Of a stretch of 64,000 nt of DNA, positions 35,901 through 41,169 are shown piece after piece. The notes beneath the pieces are model-generated. The model was not told the origin of the DNA. It worked only from the letters and a program-made list of their open reading frames with translations, and did not search any database. How positions within the stretch are numbered: the first letter of the stretch is position 1; the number at the start of each line of letters is the position of its first letter. The translations under genes were made by a program, and so were the position numbers. The DNA comes from Phorcus lineatus. Lineage: Eukaryota; Mollusca; Gastropoda; Trochida; Trochidae. The stretch spans positions 35,336,010 to 35,400,009 of the forward strand of contig OV121088.1 in NCBI GenBank assembly GCA_921293015.1, given 5' to 3'.

Positions 35901-36183
35901 AAATACTTATTTTGACCATTACAGTTATATCAAGTGAATTGAACGGTTTGAAGATGAATAATCAGTTGAAGGGGAACCACATTGTGATCCAAGAAAACCG
36001 TTGGTATTTTATCATGTGAATTATATAATTTTTAATTTAAGTTGAAAAATCAAGAAATAGAATGCCAATCTCTCCTTTCCAGACGAAATGAAAATGGGTG
36101 TGGTTTACTCCGAAAATTACACTTATCAAGATGAATACAGTGTCCTCATGACACGTGTAAATGTATATTTTAGAAATATGTAG
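682..36183 (+). CDS. Secreted astacin metalloprotease with EGF, CUB, kringle, ShK and sushi modules (28 exons, 1306 aa)
   Basis: Zinc endopeptidase of the astacin (M12A) family with a long tail of extracellular modules, expected to be secreted and furin-activated. My exon model is 682–744, 3896–3958, 6078–6189, 6554–6701, 7986–8046, 9302–9407, 9935–10029, 11429–11543, 13871–13990, 14486–14592, 15789–15907, 16749–16864, 17090–17222, 18199–18326, 18813–18944, 19532–19705, 20925–21029, 22234–22413, 22759–22962, 23623–23802, 24113–24298, 25668–25850, 27335–27517, 28044–28172, 29363–29551, 31514–31718, 33015–33298 and 36083–36183. All introns are GT–AG and all phases agree; the total is 3921 nt including the stop. 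Module order by residue: signal 1–17, propeptide to 56, astacin 57–254, EGF-like 255–294, CUB 295–408, kringle 409–495, ShK 496–539, CCP 540–597, ShK 598–632, six CCP 633–1004, ShK 1005–1047, CCP 1048–1110, C-terminal domain 1111–1306. The substrate cannot be inferred. Least certain are the first two exons and the last exon. Confidence 0.88.
1916..2044. repeat. Imperfect inverted repeat with 40-bp arms
   Basis: Arms 1916–1955 and 2005–2044 match in opposite orientation with about four mismatches (starts with TATTCGTGTCCA, ends with TGGACACGAATA). The loop is 49 bases. Intron 1. It could be a foldback element remnant. Confidence 0.8.
2158..2316. mobile_element. 159-bp element with 17-bp perfect terminal inverted repeat
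   Basis: TCTTAACCAGGAATATA at 2158–2174 is the exact reverse complement of 2300–2316. Inside is an AT microsatellite and a segment (CTTTATTCAGTACTCAG…GGCCTATAGTACAG) that resembles SINE or LINE tails. No target duplication is evident. Confidence 0.6.
2598..3561. mobile_element. 964-bp TTAA-flanked element with family-B-like ends
   Basis: The left end TTAAAGAGCCACAGAGTATG and the right end read inward, TTAAAGGGCCACAGAGTTGA, are near-identical inverted repeats. No transposase frame is visible. Intron 1. The ends resemble family B, so it may be an older or longer relative. Confidence 0.6.
3896..3958 (+). CDS. Protease exon 2: propeptide segment
   Basis: Twenty-one codons, beginning LDIIEPKETLDPDG and ending in HR, follow a pyrimidine-rich tract and CACAG acceptor. 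The exon is acidic and has no cysteine, as expected for an astacin propeptide. It is phase 0 at both ends, and the GTAACA donor is weak. It is supported by frame continuity and position rather than by strong homology, because astacin propeptides vary in length and sequence. Confidence 0.65.
4240..4990 (-). pseudogene. Decayed non-LTR retrotransposon, reverse-transcriptase C-terminal part
   Basis: Read on the minus strand, broken frames give SLEYWNNVFLHEINWKDVF, then DTCSFCKNAPEDISHVYSDC and FWHKIETFLNN. The CxxC…H…C cluster followed by FW is typical of the region after the reverse transcriptase in LINE ORF2 proteins. Stops and frame shifts make it inactive. It is antisense to the protease gene, in intron 2. 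Confidence 0.7.
5590..5990. repeat. Degenerate tandem repeat, roughly 40-bp unit
   Basis: Recurring ATTCTTAGATAGGGAAGTTTAGGA-type units with increasing divergence to the right. Non-coding, just upstream of exon 3. Confidence 0.75.
6078..11543 (+). CDS. Protease exons 3–8: furin site and astacin catalytic domain
   Basis: Exon 3 (6078–6189) carries RRKR at 6108–6119, a furin-type activation site, then the mature N-terminus with the LWTNGIVPY motif typical of astacins. Exon 4 (6554–6701) has the first conserved Cys in HTCVDF. Exon 5 (7986–8046) has GCVSYVGR and a further Cys. Exon 6 (9302–9407) holds the zinc site HEMLHALGIFHE (residues 154–165) followed by RDRDDYV. Exon 7 (9935–10029) has the Met-turn SIMHY. 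Exon 8 (11429–11543) closes the domain with QVNELYSC. The three zinc-binding His, the catalytic Glu, the Met-turn and the four family Cys are all present, so the enzyme should be active. The phase series 0-1-2-0-1-0-1 is consistent throughout. Confidence 0.93.
6720..7080 (-). pseudogene. Decayed LINE ORF2 terminus
   Basis: The minus-strand reading includes RKLRSQSQNMLSVPRSK, later HKINNCVTSFKRSLETHLFA and AHYNLI. This matches the common end of LINE polyproteins (a basic RTLRSS-type stretch, the SLWNSLP region, then a TSFKRSLKTHLF tail). The middle is frame-shifted. Intron 4, antisense to the host gene. Confidence 0.6.
8260..8900. repeat. Purine-rich satellite, GAGATAGAGACACA units
   Basis: About 640 bases of AGAGATAGAGACACAGAG-type units, with TTGGGAC and CAAGGAGAT variants, ending in a GA microsatellite. 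Because the repeat has no stops on the minus strand, it opens three overlapping frames of 183–229 codons that are not genes. Intron 5. Confidence 0.95.
10045..10498 (+). mobile_element. MITE-like family A, copy 1 (internally deleted)
   Basis: Starts TTAAACGCACTAGTGCAC, has the family interior (CAGGTAGTAAAGT, GCCGGAAGTATTTAATG, CAGTTCAGAGTTTAGGTAA), and ends in AGTGCCTTTAAA after a deletion. Its left tip lies 15 bases after the exon 7 splice donor. Confidence 0.8.
11900..12700. repeat. 74–76-bp satellite, 11 copies, with higher-order structure
   Basis: Units containing GAAATGATGACGTTGTGACC start at about 11925, 12001, 12075, 12150, 12224, 12298, 12372, 12446, 12520, 12594 and 12668. Variants recur every two units (149 bp) on the left and every three units (222 bp) on the right. 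The minus strand reads through all frames and yields a 325-codon spurious ORF. Intron 8. Confidence 0.93.
13077..13387. mobile_element. Intact 311-bp MITE with 14-bp perfect inverted repeat
   Basis: CAGGCCCCCCTAAG at 13077–13090 is exactly mirrored at 13374–13387. Sub-terminal sequence is also inverted (CAAATTTGAAGGAAAA… and …TTTTCCTTCAAATTTG). ATTTA directly abuts both ends (13072–13076 and 13388–13392), consistent with a 5-bp target duplication. Intron 8. Confidence 0.8.
13520..13745. repeat. Tandem repeat, about 76-bp unit, three copies
   Basis: GATATTTTCAGTCTGGATC recurs at about 13522, 13598 and 13673, each followed by CATATGTAAT and AAAATGTGATGAACAGTACGG. Intron 8, just before exon 9. 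Confidence 0.9.
13871..13990 (+). CDS. Protease exon 9: EGF-like cysteine module
   Basis: Forty residues with six Cys spaced C-x3-C…GSGC-x-C-x-C…C and an acidic end. The spacing resembles the short EGF-like module that follows the catalytic domain in many nematode and molluscan astacins. It is bounded by phase-1 introns on both sides. Confidence 0.75.
14486..16864 (+). CDS. Protease exons 10–12: CUB domain
   Basis: Exons 14486–14592, 15789–15907 and 16749–16864 (phases 1-0-2-1). Recognisable CUB features are YMWVLEAPVGYRLLLDFNEL (the W-x-I-x-A-P…L-x-F core), EDFCVSALNI, then CGSGYSGTIFS and a hydrophobic strand before the exit. Only the second CUB disulfide pair (…FC… and …VCGS…) is present; the first pair is missing. 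The donor of exon 11 is GTACGT at 15908, chosen because it is the one that joins in frame to exon 12. Confidence 0.85.
16330..16450 (+). other. tRNA-like B-box stretch, possible SINE remnant
   Basis: GGGTTCGAATCC (about 16359–16370) matches a polymerase III B box. No cloverleaf can be built around it, so a tRNA gene is not called. Intron 11. Confidence 0.3.
17090..18326 (+). CDS. Protease exons 13–14: kringle domain
   Basis: Exons 17090–17222 and 18199–18326, joined in phase 2 and entered and left in phase 1, the classic split kringle arrangement. Exon 13 gives WCYNVADKGATYNGEMN and CLNW. Exon 14 gives NACRNPGGKRAGPWCF, a strong kringle signature, then CDIKYCDAC. Kringles are disulfide-bonded binding modules best known from blood proteases and ROR receptors. 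One here suggests binding to a matrix or partner protein; this is inference. Confidence 0.92.
18600..18650. repeat. Poly-G tract
   Basis: Long G runs with few interruptions. A similar run occurs at 19848–19871 and another at 41863–41887. Such tracts often cause sequencing or assembly errors, so exact length is unreliable. Confidence 0.9.
18813..18944 (+). CDS. Protease exon 15: ShK-like module 1 (four cysteines)
   Basis: About 44 residues containing HNCVERLADESNLCDTEDGL and then GCRKTC. The spacing matches ShKT Cys2 to Cys5; Cys1 and Cys6 are absent. Entry and exit are phase 1. ShKT modules are common on astacin tails in invertebrates. Confidence 0.72.
18988..19436. mobile_element. MITE-like family B, copy 1 (about 449 bp)
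   Basis: Ends read TTAAAGTGTCACAGAGTATG and, from the other side, TTAAAGCGGCACAGAGTATG, so the element has terminal inverted repeats with TTAA at both tips. It has no coding capacity. It lies in the intron between exons 15 and 16. It is the best-preserved copy of a family found five more times in the window. Confidence 0.75.
19532..19705 (+). CDS. Protease exon 16: sushi/CCP module 1
   Basis: Four-Cys CCP starting SCPTPGPVTG, with VTYQCDS, RYC and GEWS before the last Cys. This is the only CCP of the gene that keeps the canonical Trp before Cys4. Phase 1 at both ends. Confidence 0.88.
19998..20625 (-). mobile_element. MITE-like family A, copy 2 (reverse orientation)
   Basis: TTAAAGGCGCTAGTGCACGC at the left and, read inward, TTAAACGCACTAGTGCATGC at the right. 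Full length, intron 16. All landmarks of the family appear as reverse complements of the other copies. Confidence 0.88.
20925..21029 (+). CDS. Protease exon 17: ShK-like module 2 (four cysteines)
   Basis: Thirty-five residues with NCVTLASNPDYC and CARTC. As in exon 15, the ShK Cys1–Cys6 pair is missing. Phase 1 at both ends; the donor is GTTGGT, a less common but acceptable form. Confidence 0.72.
22234..22413 (+). CDS. Protease exon 18: CCP module 2
   Basis: TCTLPEPSEN start, GEYRCHGGF and RTCRSDGTLTGDLLTC end. The four CCP Cys are present. The usual Trp is replaced by Leu in a G-x-L-x-G pattern shared with the following modules. Phase 1–1. Confidence 0.88.
22759..22962 (+). CDS. Protease exon 19: CCP module 3, two extra cysteines
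   Basis: The longest CCP exon (68 residues). It has TCDVTD, HVTCSHSG, LECQCDQGYTQ and ECFDGGFLAGQQPVC. The added Cys after HVT and inside CQC probably form an extra disulfide. Phase 1–1. Decayed copies of its 3' end lie in the next intron. Confidence 0.85.
23030..23420 (+). pseudogene. Two decayed partial duplicates of CCP exon 19
   Basis: Around 23049–23135 the sequence repeats the last ~50 bases of exon 19 plus its donor and intron start (CTTTGA…GGC…GCTGGA…CAACCAG…GGTTGGAATGGG…TTCAAAAG). A third, poorer version is at about 23359–23415 (GGACTTTGATGG…CAGCAACCAG…TGTGAAG). Both carry substitutions and lack the 5' half of the exon and an acceptor, so they are not counted as coding. They read as relics of a local tandem duplication. 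Confidence 0.6.
23623..23802 (+). CDS. Protease exon 20: CCP module 4
   Basis: ITCDTTTGVN start, VTYECIEGYQLLYGDLTRTC centre and CSEKGILDGHAPIC end. Phase 1–1. About 80 bases after its donor is a long CT microsatellite. Confidence 0.9.
23880..23960. repeat. (CT)n microsatellite
   Basis: An almost pure run of CT dinucleotides, preceded by CTGT variants from about 23820. It lies in the intron after exon 20 and generates overlapping low-complexity frames on both strands that are not genes. Confidence 0.95.
24113..24298 (+). CDS. Protease exon 21: CCP module 5
   Basis: FCNVELTVAG start, ANYACLSGYELSSGNLQRTC centre and CNNNLSLTGNLPSC end. The donor was set at 24299 (GTGCGT), because only this leaves phase 1 for the next exon. 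An alternative GTAACT four bases later would break frame. Confidence 0.88.
25668..25850 (+). CDS. Protease exon 22: CCP module 6
   Basis: VQCSVDLPSDEDLV start, ATYECTSGQLVEGALVREC centre and CLVDGSLSGSSPRC end. Phase 1–1, with a strong GTAGGT donor. Confidence 0.9.
26010..26330. repeat. Minisatellite, about 24-bp unit (GCAAATCTGTTGAATGCATA)
   Basis: Five or so close units at 26030–26150, decaying into longer degenerate copies up to about 26320. Intronic. The short minus-strand frames across it are products of the repetition. Confidence 0.85.
27335..27517 (+). CDS. Protease exon 23: CCP module 7
   Basis: ECTVPDLTGANV start, AEYRCLPGFALESGNLVRTC centre and CGSNGILSGSDPKC end. Phase 1–1. Confidence 0.9.
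28044..28172 (+). CDS. Protease exon 24: ShK module 3 (complete)
   Basis: Six Cys in the full ShKT spacing: VCVDTRGDCGAM…NMCTSLQEYADDCPATCGNC. This is the only ShK copy in the protein that keeps all three expected disulfides. Phase 1–1, donor GTTTGT. Confidence 0.92.
28972..29260. repeat. Tandem duplication, 138-bp unit, two copies
   Basis: The segment beginning GATTTTAACTGTTGATATCC at 28972 is repeated from 29110 with few differences, and the second copy fades near 29260. It sits just before exon 25 and lies wholly in the intron. Confidence 0.85.
29363..29551 (+). CDS. Protease exon 25: CCP module 8
   Basis: SCKVVAPEFEDAVS start, VKYQCDPSMTLATGDLIRAC centre and CRLDGTLTGKPPKC end. Phase 1–1. 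Last sushi of the protein. Confidence 0.9.
30252..31342 (+). mobile_element. MITE-like family B, copy 2, split by a family A insertion
   Basis: Begins TAAAGTGAAACAGAGTATG and follows copy 1 up to the GGAAAACGGCCC segment (about 30413). It resumes at about 31037 with the sequence that follows in copy 1 (AAAATTCGAAAT…) and runs to about 31342. The interruption is exactly one family A element. Confidence 0.75.
30414..31036 (+). mobile_element. MITE-like family A, copy 3 (nested in family B)
   Basis: Starts TTAAATGCATTAGTGCAATA and ends GCGTGCACTAGTGCCTTTTA, with the right-hand TTAA decayed to TTTTA. Full-length interior. Intron 25. Confidence 0.85.
31514..33298 (+). CDS. Protease exons 26–27: C-terminal β-type domain, loosely recognised
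   Basis: Exons 31514–31718 and 33015–33298 join in phase 2. Landmarks are NVGQRAIFGPSEYTTIPTNG, LLTCWRFYCHATGRVRFVVI, SYLVVSH, PIQVEAGDFIGFVDVDGG and RFCWTYSLNAL. The pattern of a G-rich loop, W-x-F-Y, V-x-F-x-V-x-R and V-x-A-G-D-x-I-G resembles an unnamed β-sandwich module that I associate with many secreted molluscan proteins. I cannot give a family name. Extra Cys (TCWRFYC, YQC, YC, SC, FC) suggest a disulfide-stabilised variant. Confidence 0.8.
31805..32010. repeat. Short tandem duplication
   Basis: The block GCCTAAAATAACT…CAATCAGAAATCTC…TGATTCTGGC occurs at about 31809 and again at about 31948. Intron 26. Confidence 0.7.
33420..34200. repeat. Degenerate TTGATCTTCTTT-type repeats with a longer tandem block
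   Basis: Many short TTGATCTT(C/T) units. At about 33973–34150 a unit of about 110 bases with ACCTGTTAATTTACCTCCG and CACCCGCGGA occurs twice. Non-coding, intron 27. Confidence 0.75.
34690..35200. mobile_element. Possible pogo/Tigger-like element remnant
   Basis: TACAGTAAACCCTGGTTATA at 34693 resembles the termini of pogo/Tigger-type DNA transposons. The following GGTTATAATGCCAAACTGGA units are repeated. A matching inverted right end is not clear. Intron 27. Confidence 0.35.
36083..36183 (+). CDS. Protease exon 28: last coding exon
   Basis: After a strong acceptor (CTCTCCTTTCCAG) the phase-1 frame reads DEMKMGVVYSENYTYQDEYS and ends at TAG 36181–36183 after 32 further codons. It completes a strand-like run at the end of the β-type domain. 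A possible donor (GTAAAT) at 36157 would allow a longer C-terminus. An alternative last exon at 39079 would add only eight codons and is less likely. Confidence 0.65.
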
Positions 36184-36516
36184 TCTATAGAATTTTTAGA
36201 TATTTGAAAAATTAGTAATAGCTTGATTGCATTTTATACGGGTAAAGTCATCGAAATTACTAATGTATGCCTAGATTCTATAGTTGCAAAAGAGTCGTCC
36301 GTAAAATATCCCACAAACGGAAAACGGCTCTCGGCTTTGAAAGCTTTTATGACCCTCAAGTCCTTTCCGCTCAACCGCTGTGTTACAGTGGTATGATCAA
36401 CGTGTTTGATGGATGCACGTATGAAGTATACGGTTCTATTCTCCACAAGCATCACATAGAGTTGCAAATTGATTGAATTATATTAATGATATTTATGGCC
36501 ATGGTATGAGTAGGCT
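36184..36516 (+). other. Likely 3' flank or untranslated region of the protease gene
   Basis: No AATAAA lies close after the stop at 36183. The first reasonable hexamer I see is ATTAAA at 37041–37046, so the 3' end is unresolved. The short frames at 36234–36476 on both strands have no recognisable content. Confidence 0.35.
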
Positions 36517-36588
36517 CATTCTCTCCCAACAGAGGTAGCTCCGTCATATAGGAATTTATGACGGAGCTACCTCTGTTGGGAGAGAATG
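36517..36588. mobile_element. 72-bp perfect foldback flanked by a 9-bp duplication
   Basis: Arms 36517–36548 and 36557–36588 are exact 32-base reverse complements with an 8-base loop. GAGTAGGCT directly precedes (36508–36516) and directly follows (36589–36597). A precise 9-base duplication next to a perfect inverted repeat is the mark of a recent transposition; 9 bp is the usual size for Mutator-like elements. Confidence 0.85.
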
Positions 36589-37235
36589 GAGTAGGCTAGA
36601 CCGCCCTAGTCTGTTGTTATGCCTTTTAAAATATTGATGAAGCCACTCCTCTTCTTGCCATGGTTTGATCTGGGTTTCATTTCTCTGAAAGTATTTGTAA
36701 GTGTTTACCAAGCCGCTGCCAGATTGTTTCTTCTAAATTATATAACGCTGTGTTGAAGACGATATGAATTGATAATAGAAGATGGTTGCAAGTTTGACAA
36801 AGTGTAAGCGCCCATAAAATATAGCCAAGCTCTTGGAAAGCTTACCTTAGGACGTCAATTGTTTACTAATGGCAAATGTCTGCGATAAAATTATTTTGTT
36901 TTCGGCTACAGATTGAAGGGATGCAGGTTCGAATCGAGTATTCCTTACTACGACAATTTAAAAGATGAAAATTTAAAAAAATTTGGCGATGTGATACCAA
37001 ACTAAATAGAACTATGAAATCATGTTGTGACACAACTGCAATTAAAATATATACTGGATGGAAATAATTAGGGATATAAGTAAATTCTGAAATTATAAGT
37101 ATTGGTATATCTTTACATTGAACACCTGATGAATTGTTATCCATAAGATTGACAATATCCCTAACTTGTTTAGTCCAGTATATTAAGGTTTATTGGTGAT
37201 ATCTACGGGAGGCACTATCTGAACAATTTCAACCG

Positions 37236-37862
37236 TTAAACGCACTAGTGCACGCCAATATTTCGTAAACACAACAAATGCACAGATACTGCATATCTCT
37301 CGATATTACTCACTATCCTCACTCAAGTAATCTACCTCGTAAGTTATTTAACAAATATTTACGGATTCAGGTAGTAAAGTGGATTTTTAAAGGCCGGAAG
37401 TATTCAATGTTACATTACATGAAATCCGCATGAACTGCGATATCGAAAATATTAGAATTTTGCTCATAAACAGAAAAGCGGAAACGGCAGCCGCTATGGT
37501 CAATCCAATAACAATGCTAATACTGTGTTATCAAATCGGTTTATTTACAACATTGCTTTCATAAAACATATTTCATGATTGTTTCTCAGTTCAGAGTTTA
37601 GGTAAATTCAATAGCTGCATACAGTACTAGTTCAGCCGTTTCCAAGTTTCAATAATTTATCCTAAGTGCACAGCCAACCATAGATTTTTATATGTCCAAG
37701 CCGACAGCGGCTGTCTAAACGTTTTCATTGTTGATTGCAGGTAAATTGTAGAGAATGTTAAGTATTTCATTGCATCGATAGAAAGTTTAGGTGAATGCAT
37801 AAGTCTTCGTAAACCTTAAAATAGCCAATTTTAACCGTAAAAGCGTGCACCAGTGCCTTTAA
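37236..37862 (+). mobile_element. MITE-like family A, copy 4 (full length)
   Basis: TTAAACGCACTAGTGCACGC at the left, GCGTGCACCAGTGCCTTTAA at the right, both with TTAA. It lies in the spacer between the two genes. Confidence 0.9.
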
Positions 37863-39078
37863 ATTGGAATACGGCAAAAACAGGGCTACAGATAACTTTT
37901 TAGGTGTAAGTGTACATACACCTTGAATATAAAGTGGAGGTGTACTGAAACTTTTGGGGGTGTACTCACTACTTTAGTTCTTGCAAAGTGTGAGCACGTT
38001 TGTATGTTGTTTATGAAGGTGTAAAGTTTTGTAATCAACCAATGAAATCGCCAAGCTGTACATAATTTTAGAAGTACATTTTACAAGGTATCATATTATA
38101 TGTCTTAAATATATGGTCAACAAAATTAAGAGAGCTGTCGAAATAGTGACAAATGAAATGATAAAGATATTGTCCCCCGTCAACAATTTAATTTCAAAAT
38201 TAAATTTTCAAGTATTCTGTTGAATGAATCATTTGGATAATAATATTCAGATGTTAAGTTAACGATAAACTACACGTACATGTATATAACTTCGATAGAA
38301 GTTTTATCCCCCCAAAAAACTCTTTATTACCAGTTTTAGATATTTTTTTACAATGTGTTTATTTCTGATGCTGTTTTTACCTTTTATACACGTTATTTTA
38401 TATCGAGATGTATTTTAAGCAAGTCCGAAAGTACTCTACAGAGTCAATACGTGCTATGAAATGAGTATTTTGATAAAGACATACTACTTTTCAGTTTAAT
38501 TATAAGATATGTTTTCACAAAAAACACTATATTATTGACAAAACAAACGTCTTTAATGACGTATTTCGGAACGAGTGTTTTTAAAAAAATTAACTCACAC
38601 CATCTAAATTTGATTTAAAATCTAATTTTGTGCAGTTGCAGAAGTTGATAAGCAGCAACTCCGTCATGTATGAAGTGTTAAATACGGTTCAAAACTAGTG
38701 TTCAGGTAAACGGGGCGTGTATTTAAAGGTCTCTGTAAATAAACAAGGCTATAATCGGATATTCGTTGAAAATAATTTTTTGTCATATTTTTGGCATTTT
38801 ACACCCAACATCGCCGATTTGAAGTAATTGAAATCACAGCGTGTCCTAGTGTCAAAAAAAAAAATTCGCCCGACTTCTCAAACCTTTATGGGTATGTTTG
38901 AAATAATATTGTATTAAAGTTTCTTTGTAATAAGAAATTTGTGATATTTTGCAAAGATGACCTTCTTCAATGTCCACATCAAGTAGATCCGGTCATCGAG
39001 GTTAGATGACTTGATTTGGGGTTTAACGTCGTTGTCAAGAATATTTAACTTATATCACGGCTGCTAATATTATTGCAG
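37863..39078. other. Intergenic, nothing recognised
   Basis: AT-rich sequence with stops in all frames. It contains a small GTGTAAGTGTACATACACC palindrome-like patch near 37918, but no gene, RNA or clear repeat that I can support. Confidence 0.5.
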
Positions 39079-39325
39079 GGGGAAAGCCCGGAACACTATT
39101 GTGACTATGCATTGCGGTGAAATCTACGAGCATCGGTATGAACTAGAAAACCATGCCGTTCTTCGAAGCGCTTCCCTACACAGCAAGATATTGTCCGAAG
39201 TGCTCCGGGCACCTGCGGTCAGGGAGCGTCCAGGGGTGTTGTCCACGCCTACTTGCACATTGGGAGATGGAGCGTTACATATAATCAACACCATTCTACA
39301 GAGCAGACTGGTCCAATTAGTGTAA
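39079..39325 (+). other. GC-richer open stretch of unknown nature
   Basis: A frame of about 80 codons stays open from an acceptor-like CAG at 39076–39078 to a stop at 39325. The other strand is open as well. The composition is richer in GC than the surroundings. I do not recognise the product in any frame. It could be a decayed exon or a transposon fragment. It is not the natural end of the protease, since that phase hits a stop after eight codons. Confidence 0.25.
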
Positions 39326-39399
39326 TTAGATTGATAACACACTTGTGAATCAGAAAACAACAGAATTAGGTCTCCTAAAGATTTTATTCTCGTCTTTAT

Positions 39400-40360
39400 T
39401 ATTTAGGAATTGTATACCGACTCATACTTTTAGAATTGCTAACCTTGACGTAGTTGCAAATATACAAAATAGTTTTGTTACTCCTTCTTTCAGAATAGTT
39501 TGATTACACATACGTTTAGAATTATAGTTACATCACGTTTGATAATTATTTTTTATTTGGGTGGAGTAAGGGCCAAAATAACATCTGTCTTGAGTTCAAT
39601 TTAAATATCGTCCTTCGCCTTCTATTGCAAATTATATCTTCTCGTTTTCAATGATAATGAAAAACCGCAAAGTCAATAATTTACTTAGTTTATTGATCTA
39701 TTAAAGACTATCGACATATGCTTTTCCTTGTTTTAACTCCAAATAAGTTTCTAGAATTACGTTAGAGTCGTGGCGCGTACCATGCATTGTCCGGTTTTCT
39801 ATCATAAATCACAACTGAAACCGGTTTATTGTCTCCATACTGATCAGCAGTAAGATGGTGATTATCAGACAAACACTCCTTCTCCATGAAATAACACCGT
39901 TTATAAAGTTTGACATATTTGCCCCACATAATCATGTAAATCTTTTAGTCTCTCATAACCCTTTTTGGGTGGCTCACTTTTTACACTTTTTATATCTGCA
40001 TCATAATTTTATTGTAATGTTTTTTTTTGTAAAAATGCGGTGAGACTTTAATAAAACAATCTGTCTGTCTGTCATTATTTTAGAATTAAACTAACATCTA
40101 CTTTTAGAATTGTTACCCACCTTTATGACTGTTTACCTACTCCTACTTCTAGGCTACCTACACCTACTTTTAGAATTGTTAACAAACATGTATTTTTAGA
40201 ACTGTTTACAAACACGTACTAATAGTGTTGTTTACCACAGGGTACTTTTAGAACTGTTTACCAACACGTACTTATAGTTATAAAATTATTTACCTTCACA
40301 TACTTTTAGAATTGTTTACTCCCACGTACTTTAAGGAATTGTATACCAAGATTCAAGATT
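39400..40360. repeat. TACTTTTAGAATTGTTTACC satellite, interrupted by family B copy 3
   Basis: Units related to TACTTTTAGAATTGTTTACC (about 20–30 bases) occur at 39405–39535 and again at 40078–40350. A family B MITE lies between (about 39541–39935). Confidence 0.75.
39541..39935 (+). mobile_element. MITE-like family B, copy 3 (ends eroded)
   Basis: Shares the interior order AGGGCCAAAATAACATCTGT, GAGTTCAATTTAAATATCG, CATTGTCCGGTTTTC and CCGTTTATAAAGTTTGACAT with the better copies. The TTAA tips are lost. Confidence 0.7.
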
Positions 40361-40679
40361 CTTTATTCTCTAAAAACACACACGGTGGCCCATGAGCAAT
40401 TTTACAAAGAGAAATAAATATACAGCTTGCGCATAGAGATAGCACATGTAATGTGGTATAACATATATGAGAATATACATTTGATAAAAGTGAGGCGTCG
40501 TTTAAACATCGGAATCCGCGTTTCTTCTTAAAAGTAGTTATGTAGTTAATGTTTTAAGGGTATGGCCAGTTTGAGTATTAAGATGGTTCAAATTGCGCTC
40601 TTGTGATATTTACAGTTTGACATCTGAACAAATAATTCTTTTCGTCAGCAACAACCCCTGAGTCAAAGAGCATTCGTGT

Positions 40680-41165
40680 CCTTTCATACTATTCCATTCG
40701 AATGTAAAACAATGTTATTTTTAAGTCTCTTTGACACGTGTATGCTAGACTCACTGAACGAATGAATAGAAATAGTTCTGACAGCTAATCAGATCTCGAG
40801 TGTGTATGTTTTAGAAAAACTGTAATTCCCATGACCATTATGAAAACTTTAAGTAAAGTCGTTCAATGAGTCTAGTGTCAAAAAGACTTCAAAACAAACA
40901 TTGTTTTAGATTTCGTATGGAATAATATGAAACGGAAATTTATATAAGGTTTGTTATTATATTTTCTTACCCAAGCGGGCACAAATATGCCGGGTATTAA
41001 AGTTTTTATAATGGTCACGGGAATTACAGTATTTCTAAAAATAACTCGAGATCTGATTGGCTGTCAGAACTATTTCTATTCATTTGTTCAGTGAGTCCAG
41101 CCTACCCGTATCAAAGAGAATTTCACCACAAATATTGTCTTTAATTTCGTATGGAATATGACACT
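40680..41165. repeat. Long imperfect inverted repeat, arms about 175 bp
   Basis: 40680–40857 is the reverse complement, with scattered differences, of about 40990–41165. Shared strings include CTGACAGC(T/C)AATCAGATCT and GAATAGAAATAGTTCTGACA. A third partial copy of the outer arm (GTCTAGTGTCAAAAAGAC…ATTTCGTATGGAATA) lies at 40870–40930. Probably a foldback transposon. Confidence 0.75.
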
Positions 41166-41169
41166 TAAA

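Noticed and set aside
39079-39106. Alternative last exon of the protease
   Set aside because: Phase 1 gives only eight more codons before a stop. The exon at 36083 has a stronger acceptor and a longer, domain-like continuation.
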